From Nectonema munidae (Eukaryota > Nematomorpha > Nectonematoida > Nectonematidae): DNA of 64,000 bases. The notes below the pieces were generated by a model. The model had not been told where the DNA came from. It made no database searches and was given only the letters and a program-made list of their open reading frames with translations. Position numbers and translations under genes: made by a program. Every line of letters starts with the position of its first letter. Position 1 is the first letter of the stretch. Shown in pieces: positions 25,301 through 39,800 of the stretch. Where the stretch lies: assembly GCA_030549495.1 (NCBI GenBank), contig JAUIRK010000035.1, forward strand, positions 223,757 through 287,756, written 5' to 3'.

Positions 25301-28300
25301 ATTTAAAATTCATTTTTCATTGAAAATTTAATACTTAAAATGTTTTGATACATAGTTTGGCTTTGTTTTGACTTCAGTTCTTAATCCGTTGAACTATAAT
25401 ATAAAATTTTTTTGTTTGACTTCATTCTCAATCCTATCTTCCATGAATCTTCTAATTTTAAATTGATAGGGTTTTTTTATGAAAACAAATCATGATTCAA
25501 GTTTCATCAATTTCAAATAGGGAAGTGCCAATGAAAGCAAAGTTGACCAATAATAGTGTCTCTTGTGCAAAAGAGGGACACATTATTTCAAATTCTTGAT
25601 TGAATTAAAGTTTTAGTATGAATATATAGCAAAGGTTTATATGCTTTGATGGGTCCACAAACCATAAGCATCTCATATTAATTAGTCCATAATAGTAAAA
25701 ATAATACGCGCTTAAAGAATTTATAACAGTAAAGTGTATGCACTCAACAACAAATGTGTACATATAAAGCATATTTAAAAGGGAAAAATTTTTGGAACTT
25801 GAATTGATATCTGAACACCAAAAATTATTCTTAACTGAAAGATTGTGGAAAATAGAAATTTCTCTTTTTAATTCCTTATTTATGACAGAAAAGAGGACTC
25901 TTGAATAGGTTGACAAATGGAGAAGTCATGAGTAGAGAGAGATCTAACCAGGAGGAGTAGACATACACTAGGAAGCTCTGGCACAAGTCATCTGTCGAAA
26001 AATGATTTCTGAAATGTTAAGATATTCCAAATCTAGTCATTTTTCAAATATTAGCATTAATTTGTATTAATTTGTATTATTATCATGAATGTAAAATCTA
26101 TATAAATCAAAATTGGCTTCAATTTAGCTTTTTTTACCATATAAAGCGATCATATATTTATACCTGTATTAATTTCCGTTTCGGATTCCTAATGATATCA
26201 GATGCTGAGACGAAATTACCGCACTGAAGCACTTGAAAGCTTAAAATTACATTTTTTTTATTAATTAATAGAAATATCTAAGTTTGTAAAAATTGCTAAC
26301 TTATGCGTTTACTTATTTGAGTTGTGATCAATATAAGTATTCATTAATATTTTTTTAGAATATCAAGTTTTTATCATATGTATTATGTATTCTGTTTTCA
26401 TATCAGTTTTTTGTATCCTCAAAATTATTGCATTTTTAACAATATACGATTTTATTACAATTATTTTATTGATTCAACATATCACTCAATTTCTCCTTTT
26501 AATTTTTTTGACACGATACGCTTTTTCTCGCTTTGTTTTAGCCTTCTAAATAAAAAATGCTTTTGTGAAAAATATAATTTACTATGAAAACAACTGTTAT
26601 GAAAATTCAAACAAAAGGAAGTGCAAAATATTATTGAATTGGAGTTCTGAAGCTTAAGAATGAAATAAATATATAAAAAAGTATATATATGTGTATGTTA
26701 AGTGTTAAAATATATACAAATTATCAATAATTTATCAAAAGTTCGAGCGGTAGGTCGGCGGCTAGCAACGTTTTGAATCGATTCAAGTTCAAAGCATGGG
26801 TTCGTTATCTCAAGAAGTATCTCCTCTTTTTACACTAAAGAGATCATTAATGCGAGTTTTGCACAATCCCAAAACCTTTTCTGTGCCAGCTACCACGTTT
26901 ATCTGTTTACTTTGGCAATGGCACAACGCTTTTTTACACTAAACTTAATTTAATGCCACGTTAGCGCTAACAGACCGATGTTTCATTTAGCACTGTTACA
27001 AGACATCTCAAATGCTTGCGAATGCTATTAAACCTAAAATACTCAAAAGTATCTTTTTCTGATTTATCAAACTTTTTCTTTCTATTTTAGTTTTTTATAC
27101 TCATCATCATGGAGGAAGGTGTAGTTTGATTTTTTATGTTTATTCTTCAGGCTCACCACATTAAATTTAGTTGATTAATAAGGCATTTTTGTATCAGATA
27201 AAATCCGGAACTGGTAGTGCATATGTTTTTATGCAAATAATTACAAATTATAGATAATTGATCTTTTAACGCCATAATTTCATCTTCAAAAATGGGTCTC
27301 AACTTATAAATCGAACACAAACTACGCACTTTCAAATACTAAGCAAACTTAAACACATTCTTTGCGTTATAGATATGAATATAGCTTTTGTAAACACAGT
27401 CAAATCTGCTTAAGCCACCACCGCCATATGAGCAGATGTGTATAACGACCACTTTCAATTTTTCCAAGCAATCCTAATTGAGCTTGTTTGACCATGATGA
27501 CCTGTTCCCTAAGACCACTTTTGATGGCTCCTTTGAGTCTAAATTTAGGTTTAAAATAATTTTTATTTTTCTAAATCAATGTATCTTTTGTTATAAACCA
27601 GCTAAAGTTATGTATCCTTTAATTTGATAAACTTTTACTTATTTCTTGATGAGAGAGAGAAAGCTTACTTGTTTAAAACTACGGTTGACTTTTACAACCA
27701 ATATGCCTTGAATCCAGCATTTTATTCTTAAATTTTGCGGTCAACTTGTACACCAAGTTGGGCCCTCAAACAGTGGGGGCAGAGGGGCATATGCCTGGAG
27801 AGATACTTCTTTGAGGAGTTGGGGGGAGGGGAAGGCAAATATAAAATACATAGCATACACCTCAATTCTTAGAAATGAGAAAAAAATTTCAAAATTTGTT
27901 ATCAATTCTAATTGAAATGAATTTTTACGGTGACATTAATAACTTTTGTCTTAGTAAAAGGCATAAAATGTGATTTAATTGCATAATCTGAAGCCTGAGA
28001 TTCATTTTGTAAGATTAGTACAAAAGCTGTGAGCACGTCTACAAAATTGACAAGAAAAAAAATAGGATTTTAATGTCCTCTAACTACTGCTCCTTTCTCA
28101 TGTGTTTTGTAAAATTAACAAAAATTTATTGAAGAGCTCAAATAAACATGTGAAACCCCACATACCTTTTGAAAGCAAAACAACATATGTGTAAAGAAGT
28201 GTTGGTATGCAAAGTTATGTCAATCTGACGATACTCCCTTCCTGCGTGACGTTTGTTTCCTCTAATTTCGACTATTAATCCATTTGGTCACAGAAAAAGA

Positions 28301-28450
28301 GGACGATAGTAGTTTGTTATAAAATTAAGATCAGGAAATCATCTGCGTCATAAGAGACGGATTTTTGGAAACAAATCATCTGCTTATCTATTTCAATGAG
28401 CTATTATATAACTTAAATGAGACTATTTCAATATATGAGGCACTTATGTC
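25301..28450. other. Mostly unrecognised; possible transposon ends
   Basis: A CAGTCAAATCTGCTTAAGCC block at 27399 and a CAGTGGGGGCAGAGGGGC block at about 27765 look like a Tigger-type and a hAT-type end. Neither partner end was found. A tRNA-like word near 26745-26810 may be a decayed SINE. The rest shows nothing. Confidence 0.3.
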
Positions 28451-28459
28451 CCCCTAGGG

Positions 28460-28927
28460 CAGTGGTTCTCAACCTTTTTTATCCGGTTCCCCCTTTTCCA
28501 GTCACTTTTTTACCTGTGGACCCCTACAACTGAATAGTTTGAACCAACAAAATTAATCAAAGATTTTTATGCAAAGATGATTCTAGTCATCTGATTAAAT
28601 CGTATGCTTATTCATATGAAATCAGAGAAATCGTAAAGCCTGACATAAAATGTGAATAAAAATTTTTTCCAATTAAAATATAAATTTTTTAAAAATATTG
28701 TAACTAATAAAAAGGATATATAAACATTCAAAATATGAAACTTTAAAAAAAGGAAGAAAATATTTATTTAAAAAAGCTCTAAATATATATATTTATATTG
28801 ATTTGGAAAATATAAGTATATTAAAGGAGATTCAGCATAAGTAGTTTGAAGTAGAATTTCCATGGACCCCTTGAAATTCTTCCATGGACCCCTAGGGGTC
28901 CATGGACCCCCGGTTTGGGAACCACTG
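28460..28927. mobile_element. Charlie-like hAT MITE, 468 bp
   Basis: The left end CAGTGGTTCTCAACCTTTT and the reverse of the right end, CAGTGGTTCCCAAACCGGG, are the well-known Charlie-type hAT terminus. The 8-bp duplication CCCTAGGG is perfect (28452-28459 and 28928-28935). Near the right end is a small internal repeat of CCATGGACCCC, three times. No transposase remains. Confidence 0.9.
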
Positions 28928-29399
28928 CCCTAGGGCCTATGGCGTAAATGTTTTTAAGGTGTTTTTGACAGAATTTTAAGACGAAATGGGTTAGGATGGT
29001 TTTCTTTGGATTAGAAGTAGTCAATCTCACCTCTGAACAGTTTTGGGTTAAACTTTGCGGTGTTGAACTTTTGGAGAAGCTATGAAACTCTTATTTGATG
29101 CGGGTTTTTTCCACATCTACAAAACTTAAATATATATTCCAAAGTATCGTAAAAAGCTTCAACAAATTAACAGATCCATTTGGCAAATATGATTCATATT
29201 TTGGAAGCTGGTGATATTGAGCGTATGCCGATTCGTTAATATGAATACTACATCATTTACTAGTTCAATCTATTCTTTTTGCTCTTTCTTCTTTCGGAAT
29301 CATTTTGCGGTTGACAGTTAGGTGCAGTTCATATAAATAGGAAAAATTTTGTGAAAAACGCGAAGATGAAAAATTAGACTTCTCTGGAAGAGATATTTT

Positions 29400-29920
29400 T
29401 AGTATACGACGAACGGTTCTAGGAAATTTGCCCCCGAAAAATTGCCCCTGGATAATTGCCCCCTAGAAAATTGCCCACTATGGCAATTGGCCCCTATTAG
29501 GCCTGTTATGACAATTGCTTTTGGAAAACTGCTTCCTATCAATAATTCATATTTCTTTTTGATTTTCATATAATATATTAAAATTTTTATTTATTTTTAC
29601 TTTACTGATATTAGATTTTGTGATTTCAACGTTATCTTTTATTAATTTCCTAGGCTATTACTTGTTTTAATTTATAATAGTTGACTTTTTATAAAAAAAA
29701 TGTTGGTAAATACTAAAATTCGAAATATTTTCGAGTTGAAAAAATTAAAAAATTTATTTTCACGGGGTAATTACCATAGGGGCCATTGTCACTGGTAGCA
29801 GTTTCCAGGGGGCAATTGTCACAGGTGGCAGTTTTCCAGGGGCAAATGTCCGGAGGCAATTATCAAGTGGGTAATTTTCACGGGGCAATTGTTCGGTTAC
29901 CACGCCGAACACCATAATAC
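29400..29920. mobile_element. Foldback-type inverted-repeat element with GGGGCAATTG units
   Basis: The left arm (29408-29520) contains several units of the form AATTGCCCC(C/T), and the right arm (29757-29905) contains about seven units of GGGGCAATTGTC or GGGGCAGTTTCC in the opposite sense. The arms can pair, leaving an AT-rich loop (29530-29755). GAACGGTTCTAGG at the left corresponds loosely to the reverse of CGGTTACCACGCC at the right. No target duplication was identified and no protein is encoded. Confidence 0.6.
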
Positions 29921-30061
29921 ATCTGAGAAAAAGGGTAATTACTCGTTGAATATTCATTTTAAGTTGAGGATATGGTTTGGCTTAGATCTTCTTCATCTAA
30001 GGGTATTAAATAAGCCGTTTTATCCTACACATTCTTCATACTACAAAAACATCATTTAACG

Positions 30062-30275
30062 TCCTTTTTTTCCGAATCCGCAGTGTAAGACGTGCCTCAC
30101 ACACTGGGACTTTTTTTTGAAGCGTGGTGCATTTCTTGACCGGTGCCCTTCCTGACATCAACCGGATGGCCTCAGATTAAACAAGAAATTCCATTTCGGG
30201 ACACATTGGGAATCGAACCCGAGACCTTTGGAATGAAATCCCTAAGGTCAAACCCCCAGGCCACCGGCGCTTCTT
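30062..30275 (-). mobile_element. tRNA-derived SINE (family C)
   Basis: Read on the minus strand it begins GAAGCGCCGGTGGCCTGG, includes GGGTTCGATTCCC, a near-perfect pol III B box, and continues with a non-tRNA body (CCATCCGGTTGATGTCAGG and GTGTGAGGCACGTC). The A box would be TGGCCTGGGGGTTTG. It cannot fold into a tRNA, so it is a SINE rather than a tRNA gene. Confidence 0.6.
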
Positions 30276-30525
30276 CATACTAGTTCTTATTAAAACTTTA
30301 TTAATCCAGCTCTTTTTTAGCGAATTTGAGGGGCGATGATTATAAGTAGTGGCATATTCAAGTTTAGGGAAAATGTTGTTAAAAGGTACATAATTCAAGC
30401 CTGAAAGATAATATTCATTAGTCACAATTGATTATTATTATTATTATTATTTTTATCTTTTTTTCTTATTTAAAAAAACAGAGATATATTAATGTGTGCG
30501 TGTGTGTGTTGACGTGAGTAAAGTC

Positions 30526-30533
30526 TATATATA
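30526..30533 (+). promoter_or_regulatory. Possible TATA box of the trehalase-like gene
   Basis: TATATATA lies 273 bp before the ATG of exon 1, just after a short GT-rich run (30493-30510). The intervening stretch is less AT-rich than its surroundings and free of repeats, as expected for a 5' UTR. The TATA motif is common by chance in this DNA, so this is a guess from position. Confidence 0.3.
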
Positions 30534-30805
30534 CTCTGCATGTAATATACAACTATTATATTATGAAGCTTTACTTTTATCTTTAAACTCAATATCTATC
30601 TCTTATAACTAAGTACAACACAACACAGAACTCTCACAGAAAATACCATTATACTCTCAGAGCTTATCAGGCATCATTACTAAATACTTTTCTCTCGCGT
30701 CACCACACCATCACGAACAACGTACGAGAGCGATCCCTGCAAAACACTTTTATTATCCTTTTTTCCTTTAGACACTTGTAAAAGGAATATCCAGAGGAAA
30801 CTTTG

Positions 30806-30897
30806 ATGAAAATTAACCCTACAAAGGTCGTCATCTCATTTCTCTTGCTTGTCTCCTTTGTTCTAACTCAAGTTAGCAAAGTTCCGCCATGCTCCAG
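30806..30897 (+). CDS. Exon 1 of trehalase-like gene (signal peptide)
   Basis: ATG at 30806 opens MKINPTKVVISFLLLVSFVL, a clear signal peptide, followed by TQVSKVPPCS. The donor is CAG|GTAAAA at 30898. The exon ends with two bases of a Ser codon, completed by the first base of exon 2. A PPxC motif at this place just before the EIYC/EVFC block is normal for insect trehalases, which supports joining this exon to 43617 across a 12.7-kb intron. Confidence 0.75.
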
Positions 30898-33800
30898 GTA
30901 AAATGTCTTTTTTTATCTTACACTAACAGCTTAAAATTTTGAACGTTGTATTCAATGGGTTTCAGGAAAAATCATAACGTTATCTAAAATCCAGAGATTA
31001 CAAACACCTCCAATCTTGCATTTTCAATCAGTTTGAATGATTACTCAACACTAAATCAAAAGATGAACTCTTCTCTGTTTTAGTTAAAATTTGCCTTACT
31101 TTAATTTGCAAACTTCTTGTTTTATATTTCACATTGGAAGTCATATCTAAAACGCAAAATATAATGTGTAATGAAATTTAAAAAAAATTCTAGCGGATTT
31201 TATTATGGGTCAGTTGGCTACCCTAACTATAACCCATTCTCGTAGCCAGGACGGGGCATGTGGTGCAGTGGCAATGCATTTTCGCTAGCCGCTTCCGCCT
31301 TTTTTATTCTCTAAAAATTTAAAGCTAATTTTTAAATCAATCTGCATTGATGTAGTGTTGAAATATTTTTCGCAAAATGCCAAACGCTTCAAATTTTTTA
31401 AGAAAAATTTTGCTTACTTTTTAAGCTACTGAGAAATTAGAAATTTTTATTTTTTTGAAAAAATGTGCCCCTTTGTGCCACCCCATTTTTTATTTTTCAC
31501 TACGCTACTGCTATAATCCATAGAACTTTTGAAAATGATTCTAATTGAGATTCTTCTTTTTGATACATTTCTAGACATACTTTGAAAAACAAGCAAAATT
31601 AACAGGCCATTAGTTCTTAGGGCAAAAAATTATATGGTTAGTAAATGTGTTTAACTGGGCATTCGCTTGAAAATAATTTTGAAGTATAAATGCGACTACT
31701 ATATTAAATAAATTATATCTATGAACAATGTACAACTTTAAAGCATTTACATCTACAATTAGTACTTCAAATTAATAAAGACTCGTGGAGTCAAAAATTC
31801 GTAACATATAAATAAATTTGTTTGAAACTTTACTCTTTTTGTTTATCCTTTTTATTTCAAACAAATGACCCTTACGCACTTTACTCATATTTCAATTTAT
31901 TTCTTTAAACAGTAAGACTAATCATTAATCTTATTTCATCTCAGGTAAAATAACGTATGCTATATATGCTTTGTATTTTAAATATTCTTCATATAATATT
32001 TCTTTATTTTTTGTTGACTCTCATTGTCTTTCCACGACACTAATATAGAGAGACATATTAATAATCGTTTTATTGAGGAGTAAAAATCGTAAGGGGAGGG
32101 GGAGAGAGAGACTTTTGGAAAATTCATTTTTTGATTTTCTATTTTGATCTGGAAGAGGGAGCTTAGTAAAAGTACTAAACATGAAGTACCGTTCATTTCC
32201 ATGCAAATAATTTCCATACTCAATGCATTTGAGTTATTAAGAAAGTAAGTATTACTTTTCAAGCATGAAAATAGAATCCTAAATTACTGGAACGCGGATG
32301 TTATAGAGGTAAAACTTTAAAAAAGGCAAAAAAAAAATAAAAAACCAAAAAAGAAATTTAAAAAAGGCAAAAAAGAGAACCTAGTTTTTCTATGCAATGT
32401 TTTGATTTCATCTGATAGATTTTTTATATTTGCAATCTTTCGTCTTTTCCTTTTTGTGTGAGAATTTCAAGTTCAAGCGAAAGTTTTTTAAATTTAAGTG
32501 AAATGATTTTTCTTTAAGTTCTGTGAATTTTTGTTTATAATTATTTCAATTTGAAATATTCATATTTTTAACTCTATGTTGCTACAGTTGCTTGTTTAAT
32601 GGAAATTTCAGAGAGAAGCGTAGCATTTTTTGATAGAAGAGCATTGCTCAAATAAATCTAGAAACAAACTATATATAAAATTTACTTTTGAGAAAAAAGG
32701 GTGCCAGACGGACTTGTTTAGCTAACTAGTTAAAACTATGAAATCTATTCATCCATTAACTAATTTGATTCTTCTAATCTTTGCCCTAACTTCTCGTTTT
32801 TTTGAAAAAGGTAAAATTTAAATGATGAAGTGATCCAAAATGCGTTCTATATTTTGCAAATTAACATTCTTCAACTAAAAAAATTGAGAGCGTATATATT
32901 TTGTACTAGAGCTTTTAATTTTGCTAGCAATCGCGTTAAATCATTAGAAATAAATTTAGTCTTTAAAATATATTGCCATATTTTTTATCTTTTTTCGTGA
33001 AAAAATCTTTTAAAGTTAAATATGGTAATCCTTAGTAAAGGGGGAATCGTAGGTTTAGATAATTATATTTAAGGTCTTGCTAAGCGTTATGATCAAATAA
33101 CTATTTTATGAATGAATCACAATTCTTATATTTATACTGACTTCAAAGTTAAAACACAAAACTGGGTCGATAAAAAGCTCATTAAAAGTCTAACTACAAC
33201 ATTCGCTACCTATGGATTTTCTTATTGTATGTTTTATTTTTGTGTTAAATTGAAATATTTTTTAACTTTATTGGAAGATAATGAAATCAAGCGCTGCATG
33301 TTATATTTATGTTTTATTGAATTAATTTTTTGATAATCGCGGTTAACGTTCAGAGTTGAGTGTTGTCGACTTTACAAAAATAAAATCTTTTGCTTTAAAT
33401 TAGATACCATCTTATTATTCTTGTGGTTAACGGGATGAAAATATGCCGGTCTAGTTTAAACAACTATACTCAATATCAGAAAAAGGAATTGCCTAAACAC
33501 TGTCATTTCCACCAGATCCATTGCCCGATTGACCCTTTATTGAGACCAAATGTGTTGTTTCCATTTTTCGCGTATGAAACAAGAGTTATTCAAAATTCTA
33601 CAATGCGATCAACTTCATATTTTGACGTACGACCAAGATAAATTCTGATGACATCGGATTAGACCTGCTTATTACGGCTATCAATCAAAATTGAAAATTT
33701 TTTAATGAGAGTGAATATTTTTCTATTTATGCATTAAAGTAAAATGTTTTTAAGTTTTAAGTGAAATTTTTTTTATCTTTAGTTTCAACTTTAAAATTTT

Positions 33801-36800
33801 TATTTATAATTTTTTCAATTTGAAATCTTAGTATTTTTTAACTCTATTTTTTATTTGTTTTGAAAATCTTTCAGAAAATATGAATATGCCAAATGGATTG
33901 CATTAGGTGGTTTGGTAAAGCTGAAAGAAATATGCTGTTTGCGTTAAATCATTAATAATAATAATAATAGTAATTGTTTTAAATCGGATAAAAATGTACT
34001 TATAAAAATAATTTTTAATTTATATTTTTTTTATTCTTTATTTGAAGCTAAAAAAATAAGTTTTGGAATTTTTATTCTAGAACTCTTACTGAGATGTGTA
34101 ATACAATATTTATCCTTCTCTCGATAAAAAAAACAAACATTTTAAAAACTAAAAAAAAATAGGGTTATAAAATTCGAATAATTCAAATTGAAATAATTAT
34201 GAATATAAATTTTCAAGTTGAACCTAAAGATTACTTAAGTTCAAAAATATTTCACTTAAATTGAAAAATATTTCCTTTGAACCTGAAATTTTCATTGATA
34301 TATCATCCGTATTAGCTTTGACTCATGTGGTAAAAACTTGGAGCTGACTTTTCAAATGATCATTCGTAAGTTGAATTTGGATGCTCCCAAAAATATTTGT
34401 TACCAAAACGAGAGATTTTTTTCACATGTTACTCTAAATTTGTATACTTTCCACATACATAAATTTTATAAAAAGAATCGAAGTCATTTTGACCACAAGT
34501 TCTTTTTACATCCGTATCAAATTAAAGCTCTATTGTCATCTGGTCTTGTCAATTTAATTTATTTTTACTTAAGTTACTTATTAATAAGCGAATCTCAGAA
34601 TAAAACGGGTATATAGAAAATACTCTCAACCTTCTGAATGAGTTTTAGAATTGAAAAGGATTCAAAGTATGCTATATTTGTAACGCAATTATTTACATCA
34701 ATTTTTTTTATCTATGCAATTATTTACTAGGCAAATGGTAAAGTTTTCCAAGTTTAATGATATACGATTTTAGCATTTTCAGGCAAAAAGAATCAAATTA
34801 TGCCAGACGAAATATAAATCTTCTGCTTTAGATTATTAAAATTTCAAAATTTTTCAGGAAATCGTTAGAATAAACTCTTAAGAAGGACAAAGTAATGATG
34901 AATCCTAGAATTTGTGTCGGAAGTCTTGGTTTTCACCTGATCCACTTTATGGCTGCCACTTAACAAAGGAAGGAGACTTATCTCATGTAAGGTTGCTCAT
35001 TAACAAGCTATGTGAGGTGTTATTGTAACTCTTTGACACCAAAGCTTGGCTAAGTAAACAATAGTTGTCAAGATAAACACACTTTCATGTACCTTGTGTA
35101 AAAAACGCACTAACACCCACACTTCTATAAAAGGAAATCCTTCTTCGCTTTGCTTCCTGTAACTCTTTCTCCTTCTTAGTGAGAAAACTATTAAAAGGCT
35201 TTTCCGAAGCAAGGGACCAGAGACGCTTAGCAGAAAGCCCTGAGCTAAAGTATAGGTAGGAAACGGTCAATGGAAAAGTAACAAATGCTTGCTTTCTATA
35301 AAACTGGCCAAGTCTCATACAGAAAAAACTGAATACCGTAAACACCTGTGTTTAATCCTCCCTTTTTTAACAGAGTTATTTTACTAAAAACGGGGGTGTG
35401 GATTATCTCCGTAAACAGAATTTGACCCAAGAAAAAAATGGTTGAAACAGAAAAATGTGTGAACGAAAATAAGCAAAACGCATATAATATACCAGCAGCA
35501 TATGGATTAATCACATGAAAACTAATTCTTCTTTTTTATTCCATCTGTTTTCCGTAGGTAAATACTATATATGTAATTATATTATTATTATTATATAACA
35601 AATATTCTATTTATCTCTTGGAAGATGAAGCTCAATGTTTCCAAAGTTACGGGCGGATTATCAACACATACTAGGTATGTTGCTGAAAGTAATAGCTTAT
35701 AAATGGGAAACGGATTATCCATGTTAGCGGATTAAACACGAGTGTTTACGGTACTGTGAGTAAAGTATGAAATGTTCGCGAAGAATCTAATTCCAAAAAG
35801 TAGTAGGTTTCAATAATGTAAATTAAATATACGGAGAAACCTAAGGCTAAAATGTCAATTGTACTTTGTACCATGTTTATTTCAAATAAAAAATATAGAA
35901 AATGTACAACCTTTATTTTTGGTAAATTTGGACGAGATGTCAATTGACTCAACTGGCAAACGCGGTCTTTGATTTATAAATTCAGAAAGTGTGCCAAATC
36001 TGTCACACAGTAATTCAACTGGAAGTGTGAATGATTAGGTTGTGCACATCGCTGATCGTAAGTAGAGCATTCACTCTCTACATAAAATTCTACCTCAAAG
36101 CTTAACAAGTTCTGAAAAAGAAGGATAATTTTACCTACACTTAGTAAAATAAACATTACAAAATTTTTGAAACATGGGTGGGTATTCGCAAAACGAAATT
36201 TCTTATATTTGTTCGAAATCACGAAATTTGGTTCTCGGCGAAATTAAAGTACTTTGCACTTTACAGTACACTATGTGTAATCACAAAAGCTTTTTAATAT
36301 TTTTATATATTTTTTTGCCATCTTTGAAACATTATTTATATGCTTTTGATGATTTAATTAAAAAATTAAGGGCCTCAAGAAAATGTTTTGGAATTGTTAG
36401 AGGGCGCTGTGAAAAATTACAAATAACAAGTATAGTATAGGTGGTATCAAATCGAATCTCCATTTTATTTTTTTATATTATTTTTGGCAAATATAATTCT
36501 GACCCCTAAATAAAAAAACAATTAGAAACTGACTTAATATCCGGGATAAGTAAAGAATTCACAGACATCTAGTTAAGGCAGATAATATTTCTCCAACGTA
36601 TTTAAAACAACTTAACAGTATGCGTTCTAATAAAGAATGAGCTCAGTTGAAAAGCAATCAACGTTGAATTGGCTATTTTTCGCTTCACCATTTTTTTGAA
36701 TTTTAGTTAATTTTCAGTCAAAAGCTTTTCCAATAAAATTTTAACATTTTTCTTTGAGTGTAAATATTTTTTAATAAATTGTTTTTTATAACATTTAACT

Positions 36801-39800
36801 TTGCAAATTTTTCTAAAGTTCCTTAATTTATTTATAACCAGTGTGACACCAATGCCCCAATAAAATAAAATTTATCTAAAATTCAACTGAAATTAAAGTA
36901 GACGATTAATTAGTATTCAAAATTATGCTTCTCAAAGGCTTAATTCACAGAAAAACTTATCTGATTCAAATTTCCCTTTGAGAAACACAATTTTAAGGAC
37001 ATAGTCGGCTTTTTTTTCGATTGAATTTTATATACTTAAAGCAGAACAGTTGAATTGTTTGTGAAGTATTGTAGTGGAAAATTCTTAACAGAAAAAAATT
37101 AGCCGTTTCGACCAGACTCAACTTTACAAAAATAAATACCTCCTGCATTTATAAGTGCTTTTTAGTACAAAACTTTGAGGACCATGATTTTTAAGACTAA
37201 TCGTTTGCTTTCATTTTCAATGGAAGTATACGACTATTTTCATTTCTGGTGAAGGGATGTCACCCTGTCGCTCAAAGGGTTAAGATGGAGTGAGTTGGAA
37301 CTAAGAGTACGTTGCGTTTCCTTTGTACTCCTCGATGTAGCATTACACAAAGCACTTCCTTCGAAAGAGCTGCTCTCTGATCTTACGTCCGTCAATTGAT
37401 TTTGCATCTAAAAGTTTTTGAGAGTAAACTAGTTCTTTCCTTTTATTTCATGTATTGTACTTATGAATATGCTTTAAAAAATTTTGCTGATATTTCCTCA
37501 AAAGAGCATTAATCTTGAAGTGTATATAAAAAATGGTTTTAATCTCAATAAGGGATAGTTAAAATTGATGTACACATGATAATGAATCATAAATTCAGTA
37601 AATTAGAGATAAAAAGGAGAGCGAGTTGAAGAATCGATTGCAATCATAATGCGCCTTCCAACCTTGGACACGCTTTTTCTTCTTTTTTACATTTTTGCAA
37701 ACTAATTAAATGGTGTGGGAGAGAGCATTCACTTCAGCACTGCGCAAGCTCAATCGATTTCAATTTGCCAAACTTGTATAGATGCGTCATTACGTTTGTC
37801 ATTGAGGAGTTTCGTTAAAGAGAAGAACAGCTATCACAAGCTCGTCCTTGTCATTTTGGATAAAATAATAATAGGAAATAATGAATATCGCCATTTTTAT
37901 CAAACCAAATAACAACACTTTTTAATTAGTTTTTTGATTTATGAAATTTTGTCTAATTTTTATTATTATTACAGTGTATCCTCGTTAAGTCGGACATCTT
38001 GGGGGAGAGGGGTGTCCGACTTCGCCGATTGTCCGACTTAACAGATAGCCTATAACCCATATTCCATGAACATGCCTAAGCCAATGAAATTTAGTTGAAA
38101 ATGCCCTGTTATTATACAGGCTATTTTGTTTTACTAAAATTGCATTCATAACATGTAAAAAAAGCAAAGTTATTTAAAATTTATTTATTTTTGTGTTTTT
38201 ATGAAAGCAGATCACCTGACGAAGGCTAGGCTCAGAATAAACAGACAGTACAAACAATTAAGAAATTTATTTCTATTTACCTCGGACGTGGTCCGACTTA
38301 ACAGATATCCGACTTAAAAGGGTCCGACTTAACGAGGATACACTGCTCATTTCATGAAGTGGGCAAGATGTTTGTCCACTTCGTAAAATGGGCAAGAGGT
38401 TTGTATATTTCATGAAATTGGCAATTTAATGTTACCCACTTCATGAAGTTGTGTAATTAATAATAATCTTTGCTGCTTTCAAGAAATATAATTTTTTTAT
38501 TTTTTTTAATTAAATATAGTTACATAAATTAATATTGATTTTTAAAATTAGTTCGTTAGCTTCTTAGCAATTAAAAAGTTCTAACTATCAAGATTTATAA
38601 AAGTTATGTTTAGAATTAGTAACATGTATAAATAATTTATATTAGTTTCATTTGTTACCAGTAAGAAATAATCGAAAAAGGCTCAAGCCTTTTTTGTAGC
38701 ACATACACACACATAGTTGTCTAAATTTATGCGCCGATAGGACATTCTTGAATGCTTTTCTTAATTATTTATCCGCAGCAGATAACTAAAACTTTAAAAA
38801 TTGTTATATAAAGAATTCCCATTAATAGAAAGATGGAGGAGAGTCTTAGAGTTAAATGAATTTAGATAAATTTCTTGAAATTAATTGCTCACAAATAAAT
38901 TACTCGAAGTATCAATTGTTCGGAAAAACATTTTTTAAGTATCAATTTCTCACAAAGAAGAGATGCTTGTAAAATAGTTATATTGAAGGAAAAAAAAGAA
39001 ACACAGCTGAATCCAAAAACTAGGTAAAATAAACCAGCTTGTAAAATCAAGACAAGATATTTGATTTCGAGGAATTAACCGGAGTCGGAGTTAAATGTTC
39101 CATCAAACGCGCCCTTTCCCAAACAAGAGCTGGGTATATCATTATATTATCACATTATAAAAAACTCATCACGAAAATTCATGATGTTTTGGATGACGCA
39201 GTTATGTCATTTATACATAGATACAAAATATAGTAATTTTAATCAAAAGCATATTCAAAATTATAATAATAATAATAATAATCGTTCCTAAATTTCAGGA
39301 GAAATAAAAGCCTCACATTTAAAATTTTAATATTCCAAAGTGCAAATTTACCAAAAATTTGCACATTTTAGCAGAAGCATAGATGCAATGCAGGTGAAAG
39401 CCGAGAACAATCTTTCAATTATTATTTGTTAATATTTTTGAGTAAAGTTTTATCTATCTTTGCTTGTTATTGTATTTTCATAGTCAATTTTAACTGCTGT
39501 ATGACGAAGAAATTTGCTAAAATGCCTGGCACATTGAATTTTGAGATGTTGAAGAGTTTCGGCGTTATTTTGTGGTGTATATATAAATAACACTATTTGA
39601 TAAATGTGTAGAGTAGAGTGATGCGAATGAATGTGAAGTTGCGTTAAAAGATAAAAGAGCTCCATTGATAAATATGCTAATCACATGAAAACGCTAAAGG
39701 TCTTTTTATCAATAAAACATCTTCACAACGATACCTCATTATTTTATCAGGGGACGGGCATTAAAAAGCGACTCACCGGCATACACTACTCCCATTGTTG

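Noticed and set aside
30177-30425. 82-codon minus frame
   Set aside because: Overlaps the SINE at 30062-30275 and has no domain.
33112-34616. Several 72-92 codon + frames in intron 1
   Set aside because: Residues are those expected from random AT-rich DNA (Phe, Lys, Asn, Ile, Tyr). One of them runs into a MITE, and none has a motif.
35000-35514. Overlapping minus-strand frames of 70-86 codons
   Set aside because: They overlap each other in different frames, and one lies across the Tigger-like MITE at 35336. No recognisable protein.
37985-38167. 60-codon minus frame ending SPPRCPT
   Set aside because: Falls wholly inside the Tigger-like MITE at 37972-38345; produced by its terminal repeat.
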